A stretch of 23,680 nt of DNA, from assembly GCF_000315625.1 (NCBI RefSeq), contig NW_005434613.1, positions 133,186 to 156,865 of the forward strand, given 5' to 3'. Below the pieces are notes generated by a model. It searched no databases. It had not been told where the DNA came from and was given only the letters and a program-made list of their open reading frames with translations. Below are positions 19,011 through 23,680 of this stretch, piece after piece (within the stretch, counting starts at the first letter, position 1; every line of letters begins with the position of its first letter). A program made the position numbers and the translations under genes. This stretch comes from Guillardia theta CCMP2712. Its lineage: Eukaryota; Cryptophyceae; Pyrenomonadales; Geminigeraceae.

Positions 19011-20351
19011 ATGATGACAGACAGGAGACAGAGCAACCTGAAGGAGTTGAGGATGGAAGCCGCTCGTGATGGCAACCTGGCAGCGATACGGCAGACCTAT
19101 CCAGAGGGGTGCGATATCGAATACTTGAACAGGAAGGACGAGGACGGAAGGACTGCTCTGGTCCGGGACTTTCTCACTTTCTCCCCGCAATCACACGTTA
19201 TGCAGCACTGGGCATGCGCCAACAAGCCGAAAGCAGGTCAGAGCCATGCTGAATGTGTGGCATATCTGCTTGAGAGAAGAGCCAACGCCACGGTAACAGC
19301 TCGGCTCCCCAAGAGAAGCGACTTGTAATCGTGCGTGCAGACTGTGGATGATGGAGGCTGGTGCCCGTATGCCCATGACGACCTGACGAGCCGCCCGTCA
19401 CTCATGGTGCGAGAGCAGGTTGCTCTCGGCTGCGAGCTCGGGCAACGCGGACATAGTGAAGACCCTGTTGGATGCCAATGCCAAGGTAGGGGACAGAGTG
19501 CAAGCGCATCGAGGGTTGAAAGATGATTGCTACAGGTGGATTTTGAGGAGGCGAGCAGCCAGTGTACGGCTCTGCATTTGGCCTGCAGCAAAGGCCACAC
19601 GGGTGAGAGGAGGACGTGGTGTGGATGGTGGTGGAAGTGGAGGAGCAGGAGGAGGAGGAGGAGGAGGAGGTAGTGCAGTTGGAGGATTTGGCGGAAGTGG
19701 CAGTAGGAACTAGAGGATGATGGTCAGAAGGAGAGCTGAAGGGTTGCAATCAGAGGTAGTCAAAGCCTTGATCCATGCCGGGGCGAACTGCAGGTGACGA
19801 GCTTGCTCAAGGCATGAGAGGAGCTCGAGTCTGATGTTTCCTCCTAGGTTGATGGACGGGAACAATCAGACCCCGCTGCACCGAGCGGCCGGGACGGGGA
19901 GGAGCCGAATTGTGGAGGAGAGTGAGTCGGGTGCTGGTGTGGTGGGCTGATAGGTCTGTGCCTGCAGTTGCTCTTGTCCGAGGGTGTGGATGTGAACGCT
20001 CGAGACAAGGAGGGGAACACCGCTCTGCACCTTGCCATGTATGAGCAGCAGGAGGAGTCGTGCGTCTCGCTCATACGAGCAGGCAAGCATGCGAGGTTGT
20101 CCAGCCTCGTCCTCGTCCTCAACTTGTTGCCAAGGTGCTAGCACGACGATCAAGAACAACGAGGGAGAGACGCCCCTTGCTCTCGCTCCTGATTCCTTCT
20201 GTGAGGCGGTAACCCCACAGTCTCGCGAGCTCCCCCGTGAGCAAGCAAGGAGAAAATGCAACTGACATACCCGTGGACAGGTCCTGTAGGCGGGAAAGTG
20301 CTGGATCAGATCATGAGGGAGTGCCATGTATCATATACTAGAGCAAAATAA
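19011..20351 (+). CDS. PSMD10: Gankyrin-like ankyrin protein, 26S proteasome assembly chaperone (10 exons)
   Basis: Exons: 19011-19160, 19206-19292, 19341-19366, 19419-19485, 19536-19602, 19754-19793, 19848-19921, then 19954 or 19968 to 20082, 20135-20200, 20281-20351. The spliced product is about 258 aa with seven ankyrin repeats. Repeat cores include RTALHWACANK, DDGGWCPLLSAASSGN, CTALHLACSKGHTEVVKAL, QTPLHRAAGTGR and NTALHLAMYEQQEE. The order and wording (RTALHWAC, then D-D-x-G-W-x-P-L, then M/L-H-R-A-A) follow gankyrin/Nas6 repeat by repeat. Gankyrin binds the Rpt3 ATPase C-terminal domain and chaperones assembly of the 19S regulatory particle in the cytosol and nucleus. Intron 8 (20083-20134) has a GC donor (G|GCAAGC). 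Intron 1 is 45 bp and stop-free, so it could be retained. The natural repeat-5/6 join is one base out of frame with the strong acceptor at 19967; an acceptor at 19953 restores frame. The last exon relies on donor GTGAGG at 20201. Confidence 0.8.
19639..19670. repeat. (GGA)n microsatellite in a gankyrin intron
   Basis: A short imperfect GGA run lies inside the longest intron of the gankyrin gene (19603-19753, 151 bp against about 50 bp for most of the others). Its expansion may explain the extra intron length. Confidence 0.8.
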
Positions 20352-20379
20352 AAGCCGCCAGGTTGCGATACCCTGATCC

Positions 20380-20700
20380 TCCGATGATCCTCCGGTTGTT
20401 GCCGGGTCATCCGAGTCAGCATCACACTGTCCGATGATGGCCATGACCGGGATTGCCGCAGTGCGGCCCACCGCGGCCCAGCCTCACTGGCAGGCCGCGC
20501 TCCGGCGCTCTAAATGATCAACCGTCAACTACTGACACTACTGACACAGTGCCACGGTGCGTGACTCAGTGACCCCGCGTACCGTAGCTAGTACGGTCGC
20601 GGGCCGCCGCGTCAGTGGAGTCACTGGGCTCGGGCCGCAATTCGGCACTCAGTGACTGGCTGCCATACCAATTTTGCCGCCCGGCGTACTCAAACTTCCG
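20380..20700. other. GC-rich block with short palindromes
   Basis: It is rich in CAGTGAC/GTCACTG-type words and holds a near-palindrome around 20576-20605 (CCGCGTACCGTAGC / TAGTACGGTCGCGG). No coding frame has family character. It shares CAGTGCCACGGTG with the GC island near 1011 and borders the foldback element on its left. Confidence 0.45.
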
Positions 20701-20731
20701 TTAAGTTTTGCCCATTGAAAGTAGCCAACCT

Positions 20732-21180
20732 TTTACTCAAAGTTAAGTTAAAAAGCAGTACGAGGACGATCAGGAGAGTCGAGGAGGCTTGACCCGTTTA
20801 CTCAAAGTTAAGGTAAAAAGCAGTACGACCCTGACACTGTCGCACAGGCGCAAGACGTCTCAGCTCAAGGCCTCCCTGTCCTACGCTGCCATCATCGCGG
20901 GTGCATCCCGGTATGCGTCTCATTCCTTCGGCGGCGGCCACCGCGACATCGCTGGCATGGCGGCGCGGGGGGATTGTCCAGCGCGCCGTTAAGTGAAGGT
21001 ATCAGTTAAGTTTGGGGGACAGCTGTTGGCAGGATTGGGTTTGGTTCTCGCTGTCTTTTCTCTTCTCGCCGTTTGGCCTGTGCGACAGTGTCAGGGTCAA
21101 GCCTCCTCGACTCTCCTGATTGTCCTCGTACTGATCTTTAACTTAACTTTGAGTAAAGTATCGGGCCAAACGGCGAGAAG
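20732..21180. mobile_element. Foldback (long inverted repeat) element, MITE-like
   Basis: The left arm 20734-20795 and the right arm 21094-21155 are reverse complements at 59 of 62 positions (outer end TACTCAAAGTTAAGTTAAA). A second 21-bp perfect pair lies just inside (20829-20849 and 21076-21096, CCCTGACACTGTCGCACAGG plus C). In the left arm a second copy of the outer end (TACTCAAAGTTAAGGTAAAA, from 20799) is inserted between the two blocks. A further 17-bp perfect inverted pair (21062-21078 and 21164-21180, CTTCTCGCCGTTTGGCC) straddles the right arm. The centre (20850-21075) encodes nothing recognised. It could be a non-autonomous transposon or a hairpin-RNA locus; no clear target-site duplication was seen. 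Confidence 0.6.
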
Positions 21181-21286
21181 CCAACAATGAAGCCGCTTTG
21201 GAGATCGCCGTACTCATCACGTACTAAAACTACAGTCGCACTGCGGCGGCGGCGGCGTAGTTCCCGAGACCTCCAGTGCGCCGGGT

Positions 21287-21337
21287 CACGTGGATCATGG
21301 AGTCGAGTCACGTCCCCCGGCAGGGCACCTATATAAG
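21287..21337 (+). promoter_or_regulatory. Possible core promoter (CACGTG box and TATATAAG)
   Basis: CACGTG at 21287-21292 and TATATAAG at 21330-21337 are spaced as in a TATA promoter. No supported gene starts soon after; the next is RWP-RK gene 4, about 1.3 kb downstream. This is weak evidence only. Confidence 0.2.
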
Positions 21338-21620
21338 ACTGGGACCCACCCCACTGAGCAGGACTGAGGCCTGGAGATAAGGGTGGGTGGGGGATTGTAG
21401 AATTCCACGAGATCACAGGGGGAGGGGGAGTCTATTCACATAAGAGGGACCACCCACCCCCCGGTCGTCATCTAATATGGACCCCACCCTCATGACGTAT
21501 TTTTGTACCCACCCTCTCATTTTCCCATCCACCACCCCCGTTTATGAGGAGACAAAGTTGGGAACCTGTAAAATTAAAAAAAAGCCTCCCCCTGTAAAAC
21601 CACCCCCTACCCCACTAATT
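21338..21620. other. C/G-run-rich stretch, no gene
   Basis: Repeated words such as ACCCACCCC, GGGTGGGTGGGGG and CACCCTC occur every 15-30 bases. It resembles the C-run stretch at 18400-18780. No exon is recognised. Confidence 0.35.
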
Positions 21621-21873
21621 ACAGGAGCACCTTCTTCGCCTTCGGTCCCGCCACGTCACTACCCGTACAAAGTCCTGGAAACAACCCTACCCTTTTAGGG
21701 AGTCCAGAACTTTCTTGGTTAATCGTGCAGCTCGGGGGTGTTTCCTGAAACGTTGCGTTCAAACAACGATTTGCAAACACATAAACATACCTCTGCCCGT
21801 CCTCGAGCCACTCTTTCACCTTGCAAAGCACTCCAGGCCCCGCAACAACTCGCTTGCTCCGTCTACACCCTAT

Positions 21874-22345
21874 CCTCAGTCTCTCACTCCATCTCCTTGT
21901 CCTCAGTCTCTGACTCTATCTCCTTGTCCTCAGTCTCTGACTCCATCTCCTTGTCCTCAGTCTCTCACTCCATCTCCTTGTCCTCAGTCTCTCACTCCAT
22001 CTCCTTGTCCTCAGTCTCTCACTCTATCTCCTTGTCCTCAGTCTCTCACTCCATCTCCTTGTCCTCAGTCTCTGACTCCATCTCCTTGTCCTCAGTCTCT
22101 CACTCCATCTCCTTGTCCTCAGTCTCTGACTCCATCTCCTTGTCCTCAGTCTCTGACTCCATCTCCTTGTCCTCAGTCTCTGACTCCATCTCCTTGTCCT
22201 CAGTCTCTGACTCCATCTCCTTGTTCTCAGTCTCTGACTCCATCTCCTTGTCCTCAGTCTCTGACTCCATCTTCTTATCCTCAGTCTCTCACTCCATCTC
22301 CTTGTCCTCAGTCTCTGACTCTATCTCCTTGTCCTCAGTCTATTC
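21874..22345. repeat. 27-bp minisatellite, about 17.5 copies
   Basis: CCTCAGTCT starts recur every 27 bp from 21874 to 22333 without a single length change. The unit is CCTCAGTCTCTGACTCCATC plus TCCTTGT, with a G/C switch (CTGACTC or CTCACTC) and CCATC/CTATC as the main variants. Related words (TCTACACC, then C/T, then TATC, then CCTCAGTCTCTC) flank both ends. Because 27 is nine codons, several frames stay open (for example P-S-P-C-P-Q-S-L-T repeats). No start, splice or composition evidence supports translation. Confidence 0.93.
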
Positions 22346-22670
22346 CTTTATCTACACCTTATCGCCTCAGTCTCTCCCTGCATCCCCCTACCCACAGTTT
22401 CTAAACTCCATCTACCTATTCTCAATCTCTGCCTCTATGTCTCTTTCCAGCATTTCCTCGCTCCAAAGCTCTTCCACTCCCTCCATGCTCCCTTGCTTTA
22501 TCGTTTCGTAACCCTTTCTTCCTTGCATCTTCATCCCTCCTGCGATTTTCCCTCAAGGTAGATAAAGTTCACTCGGTAACGTTAGTGTGCAATGATGATT
22601 GTTACCACAATGTTGTTAATCAGTTTTCACGCAATGTTTGCAGCAGCTCTTACTTTTCCACTCAGGCACC

Positions 22671-23287
22671 ATGGAAGGGTCGCACCTCAACGCTACAACA
22701 AGGCCATACCACCCGCAATCTTGCCGTCCAAGAAAGATCAATCTCAAGCTAAAGGACATCTCGAAATTTTTCCACCTGAGGCAATCCGAGGCAGCAAAGC
22801 AGCTTGTGAGCAGATCAAGAGTATGATCTGTCAGCTGACGTCTGTTGGCAGGGAATTTCGCTCACCTCCCTCAAGTCTTCTTGCCGTCGTTTTGGGATCC
22901 TGCGTTGGCCGAGTGCGAGGGGAAATCATAATCACTTCATGGGAGAACTGCCGGTATCGCCCAGCCCCGAGCCGTCAAGGCCAAGTAAGTTTGTGCGGGA
23001 TGTGAGTGGGACTAGTTATAGCCGAGGGCGACTGGATGACTTTGTGCTGCTTCCTGTAGCTGACAATACTGATTCTTTCCTCTGTTGCTGCAGGTAACGA
23101 TACTAGCTCTGCTTCCGCAGCCAGGGCCTCCTCGAACTTGCCTGCTGCTCCTGCGGAAGAGGGAGAGGCTCCGCCGTTGGATCCTGCATGGATGGAATGG
23201 TTTTTAGAAACGCCGCTGACTCCCGTTGAAGACGAGGGAGGGAACGTAGGGGATCTCGTGGAAGAGACAAGTTTACCGTGTTTGTGA
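22671..23287 (+). CDS. Small RWP-RK domain protein 4 (three exons, 153 aa)
   Basis: Exons: 22671-22805, 22852-22984, 23094-23287. Introns are 46 bp (GTGAGC...GCAG, phase 0) and 109 bp (GTAAGT...CTGCAG, phase 1). The first intron falls at the same codon boundary (AAKQL / GISLTSLK) as in genes 1 and 2. The RWP-RK domain spans about residues 20-68: ISKFFHLRQSEAAKQL, GISLTSLKSSCRRFGI, LRWPSARG. The signature RWP is kept, but the following Tyr-Arg-Lys is replaced by Ser-Ala-Arg. Exon 3 is Ala/Ser/Glu-rich and carries LDPAWMEWFLETPLTP, the C-terminal motif shared with the other three. The upstream RPRDS motif is reduced to CRPRK. A pyrimidine tract ending in CTCAG lies five bases before the ATG, so an upstream exon is possible. 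Without the second splice, translation would stop at 23097, before the conserved C-terminal motif. Confidence 0.78.
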
Positions 23288-23680
23288 AGGGGAGGAAGGA
23301 AGACTGTTAACGATCCCTGAGTTGGTGTTTGTGAGGATGGAAAGGGAATGATGTGTGAGAGTTGTGATATAGAGTTGTTCTACCAGAAGGCATTCAAACA
23401 TGTAATTTTTCTCGAAGCTGTCAGTATCCGTACTATTAGTATCCATGCTGTTAGTATCACCTATGTTGATAAATGGGCAAAAACGATGTTTCTCCTCCAT
23501 TTCACGCACAGACTTTCACACAATCTTTAGAATCTTGTTAAAAAGTGACACCATTCTTGAAATTCTTTGAATTAGCTACTTTACGGACTTACAGGCGGGA
23601 TGTTGTTTGCTGTTATAGTCCACCCGAGATGCAGTTTTGCCATCCCCCGTGCTTGGCTATTAGAGACAACTTGGAAGCCG
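23288..23680. other. 3' flank of RWP-RK gene 4, with a 15-bp triple repeat
   Basis: Three 15-bp units beginning AGTATC (23423, 23438, 23453) are the only structure seen. No exon is recognised. Confidence 0.4.

Noticed and set aside
21715-22511. Two overlapping frames of 229 and 257 codons over the minisatellite
   Set aside because: A 27-bp unit without stops keeps frames open by construction. The non-repeat flanks of both frames have no recognisable character.

Overview
The window is nuclear DNA of a eukaryote, most likely a unicellular alga. The genes are split by many short GT-AG introns (about 45-150 bp), and there are micro- and minisatellites. Four genes encode RWP-RK transcription factors, a family typical of the green lineage and of some other protists. 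Compact introns, about 50% GC and RWP-RK genes in an otherwise non-plant setting suggest a cryptophyte such as Guillardia, but this is a guess. All gene models below were spliced by eye; no transcript or database evidence was available.

Layout. At the left edge (45-335, minus) lie the first two exons of a dienelactone-hydrolase-like gene that runs off the window. A GC-rich island follows (800-1045). Then come two small minus-strand RWP-RK genes (1598-2180 and 3118-3616), whose second exons are 98% identical although their first exons have diverged. From 3.6 to 8 kb there is gene-poor DNA with decayed simple repeats, a 43-44 bp tandem repeat and a long GACA microsatellite. An intronless third RWP-RK gene follows on the plus strand (7980-8492). 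From 9478 to 17752 (minus) eight exons join in phase into one reading frame of about 2,580 residues. Its order is PH domain, RRM, PDZ domain, RRM, Q/P-rich linker, about 1,500 residues of FASTK/HPR-like alpha-helical repeats, RAP domain, acidic tail. A gankyrin (PSMD10/Nas6-type) ankyrin gene of ten very small exons lies at 19011-20351 (plus). It is followed by a GC-rich block, a foldback inverted-repeat element (20732-21180) and a 27-bp minisatellite (21874-22345). The fourth RWP-RK gene (three exons, 22671-23287) closes the window.

How the parts relate. The four RWP-RK genes form a local family of miniature proteins (127-170 aa). All share the RWP-RK core, three share an upstream RPRDS motif, and all share a C-terminal W-x-x-W-aromatic motif. 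Three keep an intron at exactly the same codon boundary. The giant gene combines RNA-binding modules (two RRMs, RAP, helical repeats) with membrane or protein-docking modules (PH, PDZ). I know of no described protein with that combination, and it is the best candidate here for something new. Gankyrin is a conserved proteasome-assembly chaperone and is housekeeping.
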